This document shows positions 10,268 to 22,379 of a stretch of DNA of 64,000 bases, piece by piece. Source of the DNA: Paramacrobiotus metropolitanus (lineage: Eukaryota > Tardigrada > Eutardigrada > Parachela > Macrobiotidae); assembly GCF_019649055.1 (NCBI RefSeq), contig NW_026570228.1:248001-312000 (forward strand), given 5' to 3'. The first letter of the stretch is position 1. Each line of letters begins with the position of its first letter. Under the pieces are notes generated by a model. It was not told the origin of the DNA. It saw only the letters and a list, made by a program, of their open reading frames with translations, and searched no databases. The position numbers were made by a program, and so were the translations under genes.

Positions 10268-11968
10268 ATGGCGGAAAGTCAGCAAGATTTAATTTTCAAT
10301 CCCTTTATCGCCACCGTGTTATGTTCATTGTACATTCTTCTGCTGATCGGCGGTTTAATCGGGAATATAGCGCTGCTGTTCGCCGTTATTTCCCGATCGG
10401 CCCTGCGACGCAGTTCCGCGCACTGTTTGATCGCCAACATCGCGCTGGTCCACTGTTTCCTCTGCCTGACCAGTATACCGTTCACCGTCCTCCCACCGTA
10501 CCTGGGCGGCTGGTATTTCGGCTGGATAGCCTGTCACGTAGCGTTCTTGGTGACGTCGGCAGCGGTCATTAATTTGGCGCTGACCATTATCACGCTGGCT
10601 GCGGAGCGCTATTACAGTGTCATACATTGTCAACAGGATTTTGTTATTTTCTCTTCGCGTTATGTGTGCGTGACGGTTTTTTTGATTTGGATTACCGCCA
10701 ATCTTATCTCGCTACCATATGCTGCTTACGCAAGCTATGAGACCAAGTACGTCTGAACTTGCAGTGTGATATACCGTAATTATCGAATTTGAAGCCCCCC
10801 CCAAAAATACCAAAATACAAGCCAAACCCCGTAATTAGAGCCTACCCTTAAGATCGTTTAAAAGTTCTTTGTTACGGATACAAAACAAACACACAATTAT
10901 TTGACCGATTCAGTTTTATTTACCGGTAGATTATTCTGCATCAAAGCATTTTATTTAGATTAATAAACACCACAACATATAGCGCTATTAATTTAATCAC
11001 GCAATTCAATTCCGCAATACAATACGTATTTCGTCTAGTTTTATGCTGTTATAGCGACTATGAAATTATCAGTAGGCAATTCCAGTTTTCGGTTGTTTCT
11101 GTGTATTTACTGAGCTATTAAAGATATTTTATGTGGCTTAATTTTTTTATGTACGTGATGTGAGCACAGAGGAAAACTCGTAATTACGGTACTGAAATCA
11201 GTATGAAATATTAAATACTTACAGTACCATGGTTAACTAAAAAATGTAGTACATATACATATGACTGTACTATGTAGTACATATCTACACTGTATGTACC
11301 GTATTTAAATACGCTTTGATACGAAGTATTTTTATGAAGCCTATGACGAAGTATACGAATATGACTGTATTTTTATGGAAAAATTAAGTAACTGGTGATG
11401 TATTTTCCATTTTGGAATAATATTTTAATAATCTTTGTTCTATAGTAGCAACACAACAGCAGTTCCCCAGTGTTCGGAGAATTTCCCCGACACACCACGG
11501 AAAATCTTCTGGACCACCACATTCCTGATGACATTTTCTATACCATTCCTTATCGGCCTGGTAATCTACCGGAGCGTCTTTATCAGCCTGGCGCAAACCG
11601 TGTTTATGGAGAAGCTGCGGTCAGTCAGCGTCGCCCGGGATGCTGCAGCCGAGCGTCGCACCAGCCTCGTGGCCCTGAAGATCAGCGTAATGCTGGGTGT
11701 GTGCTGGCTGCCACTGCACCTGATGAATGCGTTATACGATTTTGCCGGTATCTCCTTGGGACGATACGGGAGCACCCTGCATCTTGCCGTGCACATTATC
11801 GCGCTGACGTCGGTCGTGCTGCTGCCGATCATATGCTTCCGGGGAGACGAGAGCTTCCGAGCAAGCGCTGGCAGTGCGTTAAAGAAAAAAGAAGTGGATA
11901 ATGGGGATAAAAAACCGACACCATTTGTAACTAAATCGCAGAATGAGCCGCTCCTTGAATGGTTGTAG
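10268..11968 (+). CDS. Class A GPCR with ERY motif, two exons
   Basis: Exon 1 is 10268-10746 and exon 2 is 11446-11968, together 333 residues. The donor (AA|GTACGT) and acceptor (TATAG|TAGC) join codons to give YETNSNTTAV, creating an N-glycosylation site in the second outer loop. TM1 contains GGLIGNIALLF, with the conserved G-N of class A; TM3 ends A-A-E-R-Y-Y, a proper E-R-Y; Cys before TM3 (ACHVAFL) can pair with Cys in PQCSEN. TM6 has V-C-W-L-P. TM7 lacks N-P-x-x-Y and reads VVLLPIICF. The C-terminal tail is short and charged. This gene is unlike the surrounding arrays in motifs and intron position and may descend from a peptide- or amine-type receptor, but no subfamily is certain. Confidence 0.85.
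10771..11191. mobile_element. Possible MITE within the GPCR intron
   Basis: TACCGTAATTA at 10771 is matched by its inverted copy TAATTACGGTA ending near 11191. Just inside the left end lies a C-run with short ..AAGCC.. and ..GAGCC.. repeats (10790-10850), a composition typical of small Tc1/mariner-type non-autonomous elements. TA would be the target duplication. The inverted match is only about 11-15 bp, so the call is tentative. Confidence 0.35.
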
Positions 11969-12570
11969 TTTATAAAATAATTGGCTAAATCAGTGGAAGT
12001 ACGAAAGACTTCAAAACCATTTTCTGTATTGCTGAAAATAGTCACGAAGCTTTACTGCAATTTAGTGGCGTCAATATTATCGTATTACCGTATAACCTTT
12101 TCCGTCCCTTAGCTATCGAAACCTGTTGTATAAAAATAAAAAGACTGAAATGCTGTAATGTTAAGTTAATGTACGTATTAAAAAATTCTGGCTGACGTTA
12201 ACGACATAGATAGACAGGGGAAAATTACAGATAGACATTTGTACAGATAGACAGGGGAAAATTTGTGTTTGATACAATCTGCGCATTGGCAGCAAAACCT
12301 GAAATTTTCGTTAGCTTAGCAACGGATGCATATAAAAATAATTATTATGTTATCAATCAAAAACGTGAACACGTAAAAAAGCACAGCGTAAACGTCGCAG
12401 ATATTTACCACTCTCCGTGCGAGTCGAATTTTCGGAAGCAGTATACAAGAAAACAACTTTCAAATTGCGCGTATTCACTACTCACTACAAATAAATTTAA
12501 AAGGACTGTTTTACAAGGATTGTTTCATTTGAAAAGATATCATACTCACTCCACTTGCCCAGTCTAAATC
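11969..12570. other. Intergenic with a short direct repeat
   Basis: No gene recognised. A 20-bp unit ending GACAGGGGAAAATT occurs twice at about 12208-12228 and 12243-12263. Confidence 0.4.
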
Positions 12571-13888
12571 ATGCACCGTATCATAGAAGGTATGTGTGCT
12601 TAAACACATTTTGTTTAGTATGACTCTACAGTACCTGGGAAAAATACTTCAAGTTTTGTATACAAACACGCTTATGTGCTATTGCAGCGCTTATCATGTT
12701 TGGGGGAATTGCGGTGACCGTTACTGGTAAGAATTTTGCATGACATTTTCATTCGACTGCTTAATGCATGTGCTCTTAGTATGATATTGCGTTGAAATGA
12801 TGCTTCATAAATCATTTTACAATGTAGGACAATTAAGCAGTACAGTAAATGCTTCGTTAATTAATTTAACGCAGTTTGCGCAAACAATCGCTTCTCAGTT
12901 CAAACCCATTGGTGGCGATTTATACGCACCGATGTTCTTTTCTATTCGATTTATGCGCACTGGATGTATTTGTGGTGCTTTTTTTACTTTTTTCTGAAGT
13001 TAATTTTTCGTACCGCGGAACGACTAACCGATTTTCGCGCTTTTATATCTTTTGCTTTACATTTTACATAGACGTTTTTTTTTAAGTAAATATTTCGATG
13101 CTTGATGTCACCAGTAAAGGAAGATATTTTGCGACTGGTTATCGATTTTCATAAAGCATAACATCTTTTTAGCTTGCGGTGACGACCCATCGGGACATGT
13201 TCATCCCCCGCGGCATTTTCGCTCAGTGCGTGGCGTTCCTCCCCGTAACCCAGGACCTACTCGACCTCCTTTTGAGCTAGAGGCCATCACCATGATCTGC
13301 AGTCCCTCCCTGCAGCCGTACTCCGGTATTGCCAACAAGGAGCGCTGCCAGATTATGTGCCTGCAAAAGGACCCCTGTCTGGCTACGGTGTACGACAGAA
13401 CCGCCGCCAAGGATAACTGCGCGAAGGTCAGCCCGACAATGTATTGTGCGCCAATGCGCGATAGCCTGTTGGGCATACAAAACACCCACGTGACGCTGGG
13501 CGCCGAAGATTACCCGCCGTTTATAGCCATTCCGAACCTGATGATGGACGACAGTGTCGCCAATGCGGCATCCATCAGTGACGGGCACAGCAGCTCAGTG
13601 AACGTGTTCACCAATATGACTGATGCTAACTGTCGCAGAATGTGCCTGCTGCACAGTGACTGCAACGGATTTGTCCTCTCTGGTAACCCTGCGGCACTGA
13701 CGTGTACGTTAAAGTCGTTCAAGCAAGCCCTGGTCGTGGGGAAGAATGCGCAGTGTACCAAACCCGATGCTAAGGCAAAAGTGCCACCGTCGCCCATTGG
13801 CACATATTATATGGATTTTTCAAACTTCTATGCGCTCACCTCGAAGAAAGAGCTGCCTAAACCTTTTCCAAAATGCCCGGCGACGTGA
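12571..13888 (+). CDS. Secreted protein with two PAN/apple-like cysteine modules
   Basis: Three exons: 12571-12589, 12688-12726 and 13173-13888, giving 257 residues. Both junctions keep phase (GAAG|CG and ACTG|CT). The spliced N-terminus, MHRIIEALIMFGGIAVTVTA followed by CGDD, is a convincing signal peptide that is visible only after splicing the two tiny exons. The mature part has two repeats with the spacing C-x3-C-x4/5-C (CQIMCLQKDPC and CRRMCLLHSDC) followed by further cysteines, the layout of PAN/apple modules that bind proteins or carbohydrate outside the cell. An N-glycosylation site sits at NMT before the second module. There is no membrane anchor. The specific role is unknown; it may be a cuticle, coat or secreted adhesion protein. 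Confidence 0.75.
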
Positions 13889-14324
13889 TTTTTTTTTGGC
13901 ACCATTACACTACAAAACTGTCTTTATCATCATTTTTGTATTAATTCAGTCAGAGTCCAAAAAAACGTATATACTGTAAAATGCTGTAGCCTGCAATCAC
14001 CATGCATAATCACAGATACTCACAAATCTAAAGATCCCTGGTTTTCCGTATTAGTTTTATGCATAATAGCCGTCTTAGAAAAGTGAGATAAACTACGTAG
14101 TGGCAGGTTTTATGTGTCATTTTATGTGATTTTATCTTCCTGAATATATGTGCGTTCTGGATAATACTCCAAATAAATCCATTAGAAGTTTACCTTTACC
14201 ATTGCAGCGTTTCCGGTTGCTGATTAGGCTTAATTTGTACCTATCAAAGGTTTGTAAGATCACGTACTCTGTGAACTGTGATTTACGTTGCAGTTTTTTT
14301 GTCAGCTGAGGTGCCAGTTTTTGA
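13889..14324. other. Intergenic between PAN gene and ionotropic receptor
   Basis: The two genes are convergent here. No other feature recognised. Confidence 0.4.
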
Positions 14325-16412
14325 TCAGTGACAACGTTCCCGGTGCCGTTGAGAAAAGGTATAAACATATCGGTCAATACCGTGCTGCTTTGTTACTGTA
14401 TGACCACGTGCCCCGTGCACTTTACAACTTACCACTATCAGTAGGTACTCCGCCATTAAGGAAATACGGAATGCCATAATGTTACACGACTCAAGAAAAG
14501 CCAAGACAACGTCGTCCACTAAAGGAGGGGCGCTTAAATTAAATACGAAAGACCCATGAAGCATGCATCGTGTTGCCTTTAACATGTTCCTTCGCCAAAT
14601 TATCTCGATTAGCAAAAGCAGTGTCGCAGCAAAGAACAGACATAAGGATGCATATAAAGTTGACTGCAAAGCTTCCATGCGTATCGAAGTAGTGCCTTTC
14701 GAGTTAAGGTCGAATTTCGCAAATGGCGTTCCATGCGCAGAATATACCATAGTCAAATATACATCAACAATGTGCTGAAGATTACCATTTTCCACCAGCT
14801 GCATCACCCTGAATTTAGAAAAAATGACGTCGTTGGTTAGGGCTCTTGCATTTTATTATCGAAAGAGCTGCTCTGGGCAGCTATTTCTGAAAATAGAACC
14901 TACATAAAGCTTATCTTTTTTGCAGTTTTTGTTTCGTGCTGAAACTGGTATAGGGCGACAAAAGTGCGAGAGAATGAATCCACCGCTGAAACAAATCCGG
15001 CTTTTTGAAATTGAGGTGCTTCCAAAACATTATTGCTAAATATAGCAATGCGCTCGTTTCTCGATAAGTTGGCTGCATATGAAATAAACGCATCCTGGGA
15101 CGTTTTTGCGTCATAGTGGCGCAATCGTGGGATAACCGGTTCCAAAACTGTGGTATGCTAAAAGAATTCCGAGTTAACTAAAGTACATATAAACGACAGT
15201 TATCTAACGCAGTAATTTACTTTTTCTTCGTATACTCAGCTATTCTGCGTTAGGCAAAAAGACGGTTTCTAGACTGTGTCGTTGGTCCGACGCAGTTGCA
15301 TTCGTAACCTTACCATTAAGCCGACAGATGCTGTTGTGCCAACCACAAGAGGATCGAAACCTGATCGCGCAAATCCCACCAGACTGTGGAAAGGGAGGGT
15401 CAGTGTTGTTCCTAATAGGCTTGAACTGACGTAGGCATTCATTAAGCATATCGCAAAGTAAGAATAGATGATCCACTGCAGCAGTGCCAACTGGGCACCC
15501 GCAAACCGTGGGCGCTTAATATCCACTACAAAATTAGTAAAACCATCGTCCACTAGCGGCTAAACAACGTTCAGCTTGTTCTTCACTTCTTACCCTGACT
15601 GAAAAAGCTGAAGATCAGAGTCTGCATGGTAGTCAAAATACTGGTAATCCATTTGAGCATGGCCAGTGTTCGAAGCGAATCCGCGTTTTTTAAACTTTGG
15701 TTTACCGATGTCGTACTATAATATTGTCTTTGTCTTGCGCTCAAACAGCGTACGATAAAAATAGTCACGATTACGCTCACTGCGGATACAAGCAAGCCCG
15801 GCCATGTATCGATCAATGCTGTGCGGAACAGGGCTCTGATCAGGGACTTATCGGTAATCGCTGAATCGACCAGCCATCTTTTATGCACGGCGATATTGTA
15901 ATCCCTGGACAAAAATCCGGTGATCAAATAAAAATCCGCTGCGCGAGACGGCGTGATGGCTAACGGGCACAAACTCATGTCTACCTTTCCCATAAGAAGC
16001 TCCGCCGGAGCTCCATCATACGTCGCATTTTCTGTTGTCGTAATAGTGACTAATGAAGATACTGGCGGTAATAACAAGAACCTAAAGCAAATTTGAGTCA
16101 GTTGAAGTGAGTCAGTTCCACTTCAAAAAGATAATGGGAATAATGGATTTACCGAAACCCAAGCTTTTGACCAACTAAGGTCAGCAGAGTAACTGATAAT
16201 CCGCAAAAGCATCCAGAACCAGGAGGACTTTCGAAGTTCCACGGAGGACTATCGGAGACACTGACAGTGATCAAATTATCCACATTCAGATACATCTCGG
16301 TTGACAGCGTGTGGTTATTTTTGTCTACGAAATCGATCGGCTGTGGCATAACTGTACAGACAAGCAGTGACAGCGTTCGGCATTGCACGTAGAGTCCTTC
16401 ATTGAAATCCAT
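14325..16412 (-). CDS. Ionotropic glutamate receptor-like (IR) channel, five exons
   Basis: Inferred exons on the minus strand: 16412-16153, 16081-15594, 15552-15275, 15157-14904 and 14844-14325, all in phase, 599 residues. Ligand-binding half S1 includes SVSDSPPW and the VGQKLGF pattern. The segment GAPAELLMGKVDMSL, then PLAITPSRAADF, keeps the Arg that contacts ligand carboxylate in glutamate receptors. M1 is TWPGLLVSAVSVIVTIF; the pore and M3 are in WIIYSYFAICLMNAYVSSSL, a divergent form of SYTANLAAFLT; S2 includes VMQLVENGNL; M4 is LYASLCLFFAATLLLLIEIIW. The large amino-terminal domain of synaptic receptors is absent, as in chemosensory IRs. Introns are very short (71, 41, 117 and 59 bp); the 41-bp intron and the weak GTCTAG donor of the third are the least certain points. 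Confidence 0.72.
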
Positions 16413-18165
16413 AAATATTTCTTTGAGCTACTAATCCACTTTCAGCAACTGAAAATCACAAGGTGAACGTGCTGCTTGTGCAACTAGTGTCGCAGTCGTA
16501 AAAGTCTATTATTGTCTGTACTCTGAAAATGCACTCCGGATATAAAATACTTGAAACTGGAAATCGAATTCCTTTTCCGTATTTGCACTGGCAGGTTTCT
16601 TTTGCGGATGCTTTGGAGGAATACTAGTTATGGAGGAATACTTTGGAGGAATAGTACTACTACCTGTAATATTAGCTTACTAGACAAGCAAAACGTTTCG
16701 TGTAACGTTTCGTTTTGCTTCAGAACTCCCATCCACATTAAAGAATAAAATTAGGGAGGGTGCAATATGAACGTCGATTTTCCTAATGCATCTCAAATCC
16801 CGAAGGAGAAACTTGGGTGTTTGTTGTTGGCAAACAATTTTCAATCCCCAAGATTCTCTGACGGACAAACAATATCAGGGCCTTCGCAAAGTAATTCTCT
16901 CGTACTATCAGAACATACCTGACGGCTTATATCAGTTCATAAAAGGTCATAGTTGTCGGTATCACTTTAGTTGCTGGCATTTTCGGCACTTGTAACATAT
17001 TTTATTACACTGTGTAAATTATTATTAATTATTATTAATTATTATTAAACGCTGTTTGATGTGTTATGAATAGCAAGTGCATTTATTGATTATTTTACTG
17101 ACGGCATGCAGTCATTCCAGTGCAGAGCCGAACCCCTAGTAAGTAATAGAAGTAATGCACACTGTGTGAATGCATGATGCATTTAGCAAACATTGATGCA
17201 GGAGCACTGCACTGATAGTTATGAAACCTTTCAATCACTGATCCCACTTGGCAATTTACTTTTGACAAAAAAAGGTAATTCAGGTTATTTTCTGCGGAAT
17301 GAAAATTATTGTTATCCCGCGCCTACTTATTATACTTACAAACAATACTCGTATAGCTGCTGCATCTTGATGGCGAATACGGCGATAGTATCTGCATGAT
17401 AAAGCATATTCATACTGCATTGTTCAAGACGAACGAAACTATCAGATGCGTACAATCCTTCCATCACAAAAGCGCACAATTCAGGTAAACCAAAAATGAA
17501 ATCAAATTAGAATGGCTGAATTCGCCATTATCTCGCGTATAAGCAACCTACCTGTGGCAAACGACCAGATGCCAACAATAATTATTTTAGATTATTTTGC
17601 ATTTCTTTTAACGAGGTGATATTTTAATCATTAATCGAAAATGCAATGCACCACTCTAGTAGATTAGTTCCTTAGTTTTACCGAATCGAGCACTACATGG
17701 TTGTCATTGTAGCCAGATCTTTTATGGTGTGATAACATTGGTACACCTATGGCAGCTCATAAACATTACTCATGAGAAAGAATAAAAATGTTACGGAACT
17801 GCATTCTGATTTTAGTGCTCGTACAATACAAGCAAACGCCGAAACACGGGCAGAATGATTGTAAATAGAGCTGGGAGGTACATTGTGACGCAAGTTGTTA
17901 ATTACCAATGGGTTTTTCTGACAGCATAGCTGCTACAATACTACATTAGCGCCTGTGTGGCAGTAGTGCACATACACTACAACATCCAACGCAAAATCTT
18001 CACAGAATACATTTCATTTTACATTTATAAGTAGCATAAACTAACTTTTTTCATAAACTGATTGCATAACCCAAGATTACCCATGAAGAAGCGCATGTTT
18101 CCGCAATCCAAACATGTTAATAAAATACTGAGAAGTTATTAAAAGCACACACATCAGATCCAGTG
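16413..18165. other. Gene-poor 1.75-kb stretch with short simple repeats
   Basis: No gene recognised. GGAGGAATA occurs three times at 16614-16652, and an ATTATTATTA-rich tract lies at 17018-17047. Confidence 0.4.
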
Positions 18166-21100
18166 TTATTGCTTTGTTTTATTTCCGGTAGACGACTGGT
18201 CATCTATTCGGTTGCGGTGGAGGGCGCAGTTGCCTTGCAGGACGCTTAGCAGGATACCACGATAGGTTTCGTTCAACACCAGAAATATGACCTGCAGAAA
18301 ACGCCTTCGTAACCATTTCTTGCTGTAGACCTTTAATAAGTATCGCACGCTAGTACACACTTAGTACTGAAACAAAAAAAATATTCATAGCAATTTCTTA
18401 CTACAAGTATCGGTCGCGCTAGCGCGCGACCAGTTGTGTTCGAGGTATGGAAGAATGAAAAAAATACAAAATATACTTCGTACAGCCACAAAAATGATTT
18501 TGAGAAATGTTTCAAATATGAAACCCAGCGAGGCCAGCTACGAAAATATTTTAACATGTAGAAATGCGGACAGTTTTCAAGCTTCCCGGTAAAATTCGAC
18601 CAGTGTTATAAAAACTGTGAAAGCCTCAGCAATTTTTCTTTTTGTTTGCATTTTTCACGGTTCTTTTTCACGTTTTTAATGTAACTTTGTATTGCCGATC
18701 TAACGAACTGAAAACTTGAATTTTTTTGTACGACCGAAAATATTCAAACGGTGATTAAATGAATGGAGTGGGATCATTTACACAATGCCCACAAAAACCA
18801 TTAAGCCGATATTTTAGCGCAGAGTTAATGGAAACTTGTGAGAAACAATTAACGGTTGCCCAAGGTGACCTGGGAGGCTGCATCTTTAGCTACTAAGTAA
18901 TTGTAAGGTTTTCAGCCATTCGATCAAGCTCGTGAGTATATATCAAAATATCATTTATATCCAAAATGATAAATTAAATACATATTTATTAGATTTTGAG
19001 CTTGAGCTTAGTGAATACCCAAGCTACCGCCAGTATCACAGAGCCGCTATGTGAGCGAATACGGTAAACGGGCCGCAGGTTGGCTTTCAAATATTTAGAA
19101 ATTACATATAAATTAGACAATTCAGACCGTGAGATATTGAGGTACTCAGATTTCCAGATATTTTTAAATTTTGAAACTTTGGAGGCTCAAAAAATTAGAG
19201 GTAACGGCCCCGCTGCGCGGGGCCGAGTCGGAAATATTTAGAAATATTTAGAAATTCTTGAAATGTAAAAGCTTTGGAGCCGACTTTCGAACAATTTATA
19301 GTTATTTTGAGGTATTCAAACAGATTTAAAAAACATCTTAAAGGTTTCAAGAATTAAAAAAATTATAAGTTGGATGGGATTGACAATTTTAAATAACTAT
19401 AGTTTAGGTTGCTAAGTTGCGAAACTGTATTTGCTCATTCGAGACGTTTCTAGAATTTACTGGAAATTTCTATGAACTTTAAACGCTAAGTACTGAAAGT
19501 TTGAAAGGTTTTCTTAAAACGTTCCAGAAACCAAAATTTTTTTCCAAGCTGCAGGTAGGAAGCTTTAGAAGATGGTGGATTTTATAAGATAATCAAAAGC
19601 TTCACAAATGGAATCTCGAATTAGGAGATAATTTCCAAAACTAACGACCTTTAAGTACTAACAACCTTTAAGTACTACAGCTTCTAAAAATCTTTTTAGA
19701 CCTTCTCCAAAACTTGAGACTTTTTTAAAGATATAGGTAGAAACGTTTGCGCGATGCTCTATTTTATAAAATTATCAACTTATTAAAAAAATCAATCTTG
19801 ATTTAGGAGATAATTTCCAAAAAATAAGGACGTAAGGATATATGAATCTATTGATACGGAAACTAAATGCACGAGAATTACAAGCTGTTACCAAAAAACC
19901 ATCAATTGCTTCGCAAAATACTGTCTAATAATTTTGGAAGCAGTAACTGCGTTATATGACTAGAAGGCTCAATAGAAACATCAGTTTGTCAGTAAGTGTC
20001 GTTCTGAACGTAAAGGTCAAAAAGGGAGAGTAATTAGGTATCGCTACTTGGAAAACTGCTTACAGTAAACCGAGTTTCTTAGATATTCTCATAACATCCT
20101 GCCACGGTATTCGCCCGCAACGTCACGGCAGCCAACAATACTATTAACGCAGCAGTTAATGGTCACGGCCGTGGCATGCCATAGCGACACATCCACAACG
20201 TGCTTCCGTAGCGGACACAAGCGCAATAATGTATTAGCTTCCTTGAGTTTAGAGGATCCAATAATCTTTAAGTTTAGAGGATCTACGTTCTGCTTCGGTC
20301 GAAAAACTTACCGGAGATAGCGCATATCCAGTAATCGTGATATTTCTGACGTACAGCTGTAGGATAGGATTATTGCGGTATGCCGGAAGCTGCAGAGATC
20401 CTAGTAGCATTAACGGATAAAAGCATGCCAGATTCCAGAAAGAAAACAGAACCAGTGCAACCGCCATCTGGCGCCGTTTCTGCAGGCTTTTTTCCACTGC
20501 TGTCTTCGCCGTTGATGATTTTTCGGTTTGAGAAATGTAAGCCAGCTTGAACAGAATGATAAGGTACAATACTACTTGGGTGGCGTTTGGAGCGTGAGTG
20601 AAAATCGATGCGAATATGGGATAGAACGCTGCATATCGCTGCGATGGATCAGCGTGGAAGCCACAACTCTTCCAAGGCTGTGAAAGTCCAAAGGATCCCC
20701 CGACTTTAAATAGGAGCGGAATCAAGCCAGCCGAGCCAATAATCCACGCTGAACCAATCTGTAAAGAATGAAAACGTAGCAACGACATTATGCATCAGCA
20801 CTAGAAACTAAGCAGTGTAATAATACGTGTTTTATAATAGTACTCTGTACGGATTACGATAGAATAGCAGTGTCAGCTGTCTAAAGCAGCAGCAACTGCA
20901 GTCTATGGACATTACTGCATTAAGAGATTTCTCATAGACGGCAGTCCTTCCCGTTGCTGGCTATGTTAGTGACCTTCAGTGATTATAGAGTACTTTTTTG
21001 ACCCACTTTAAGATCGTACCATTGTCAGCACCACCAAGTTGCTGGTTAATTTCTTGTAGTGGCTTGGTAAAATAATGGCAACGAAACGATTAATAGCCAG

Positions 21101-21478
21101 GCCAGTGTTGCTGTAAAACGATACTGCGCTAAACAGTCCAATCAGAAAACTGACCAGAGCGCAGTTTTGCGGTGACAGCATGTTATAAGCACCGTTTAGT
21201 AAAATCGTCAGGACATTGACGGGACAAAAGATGGCACACATACAAGCATCCACGAGAACAGCGTGTAAGATTAAAACACCGGAAGCTTTTTTCTGTGATT
21301 TCGTTCTGATCATAATAACAATTAGGATAATATACAGCAGTGTTCCAACGTAAGACTGCGCTAGCGATAACGCACCCCACAATCGCAGCGCATCAGCGTA
21401 AATTATCCATGCCGGTAACGTGTTATTGTTTTTGGTGGCATTTGGAGGTGAGGAGTTATCGGCGCTGGAATTGTACAT
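18166..21478 (-). CDS. Three-exon orphan GPCR (array II, copy 1) with a 2-kb intron
   Basis: Exons 21478-21020, 20758-20312 and 18291-18166, all phase 0, 343 residues. Exon 1 carries a glycosylated N-terminus, TM1-TM3 and N-R-F-V (130-133) in place of D/E-R-Y. Exon 2 (447 bp, as in all five copies) carries TM4-TM6 and most of TM7, including QPWKSCGFH in the second outer loop and SFWNLACFYPL in TM6. Exon 3 supplies VIFLVLNETYRG and the tail. The last exon seems orphaned at first sight, but the four sister genes show the same exon beginning (I-I-F/L-L then N-E-x-Y-R) directly after the S-P end of exon 2, so it belongs to this gene across a 2,020-bp intron full of AT-rich repeats. Function unknown; a chemosensory role is a guess. 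Confidence 0.85.
18412..18431. repeat. Perfect GC-rich hairpin
   Basis: Eight-base arms GGTCGCGC and GCGCGACC around a TAGC loop, inside the AT-rich second intron of array II copy 1. Confidence 0.75.
19205..19225. repeat. Perfect GC-rich hairpin
   Basis: Nine-base arms CGGCCCCGC and GCGGGGCCG around a TGC loop, about 790 bp from the similar hairpin at 18412 and likewise surrounded by AT-rich sequence. Confidence 0.75.
19490..19860. repeat. Diverged tandem repeat, about 180-bp unit
   Basis: Two successive blocks repeat the same order of landmarks: AGTACTGAAAG or AGTACTACAG, then a TTTTT-rich part, GGTAGGAA or GGTAGAAA, TTTTATAA, and AGGAGATAATTTCCAAAA (about 19622 and 19802). The copies have drifted, so this is an old duplication within the intron. 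Confidence 0.55.
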
Positions 21479-22379
21479 CTTACATGCTGATAACTACAAT
21501 CTTGAGCATTTTTTGCTATTTGCACACAGAATCCGCAGTAAAAAATGACAAATTGAGTCATTTATTTTCATGTCATCATCTTTCCAAACATGAGGATAGC
21601 CACAGTCAGAAACATAACGAATGAAATACTATATCTATAGGACAGGACTGCAATTTGTAATACGAGTAAGCAGCTTCATAATCCGGCATTTTCTGTGTTT
21701 GAGCGGAAATGAGCTAGCCGCATTCCCTTGCAATACAGAAATAATCCTACGCTATCCTTCCGGCAGAATATGACGGGCGTGCCAATTAACAAGTGTTTTC
21801 TTGGTTTCATACAGTGTTTTGAAGAAGTTTTTTAAATCCCTTTCTTTAAAGCCCCTGTTCGAGCACACCGTCAAGTGATTTGCAATTGCCGTACTAGCAA
21901 GTACTGACTGTACAAGATTACTGAGAAAAAATTCTTTGCTATATAAAGCGATTAATTGTGAACCTGTGAGTACTTTGTTATTAGGCTTCAGCAGAGAGTA
22001 ATATGCCTACTCAATCCGTTTCTTAGAGATGATCATGCCCGCGAATTTAGATATTAGATTCCCAGATGCTGATGGAAAGCAAGGTGTGTCAAGTGTATAT
22101 GAAATCGTGATCCATGCTCGTCAGCGGAAATTACAATGCGAAATAATTAATTGTTGGCCCATCAAAAATTTCTTAATGTACCGTCTTATTGCCTCACATC
22201 AGAGCGGCAGCTGGGCAGGACTCATGCAGACAAAAAGACTGAACTACTGATCAACGGCACCAGTTTCGACGTCTGAAGCAAATTGTTTTTTTCACTGGAA
22301 AACACACACGCAGATTCACATTTGGGTTTAACCTCTTACACCCACTGTAGCCTCCGCCAACGTACGTCTAACTCTTAGT
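21479..22379. other. Intergenic between array II copies 1 and 2
   Basis: About 900 bp; no gene recognised. Confidence 0.4.

Noticed and set aside
11470-11901. 143-codon plus frame overlapping GPCR exon 2
   Set aside because: It is a shadow of the receptor exon in another frame; the receptor frame has TM6, TM7 and correct splice phase.
12205-12265. CRISPR-like direct repeats
   Set aside because: Only two copies with no regular spacers, in an animal genome; a plain short duplication.
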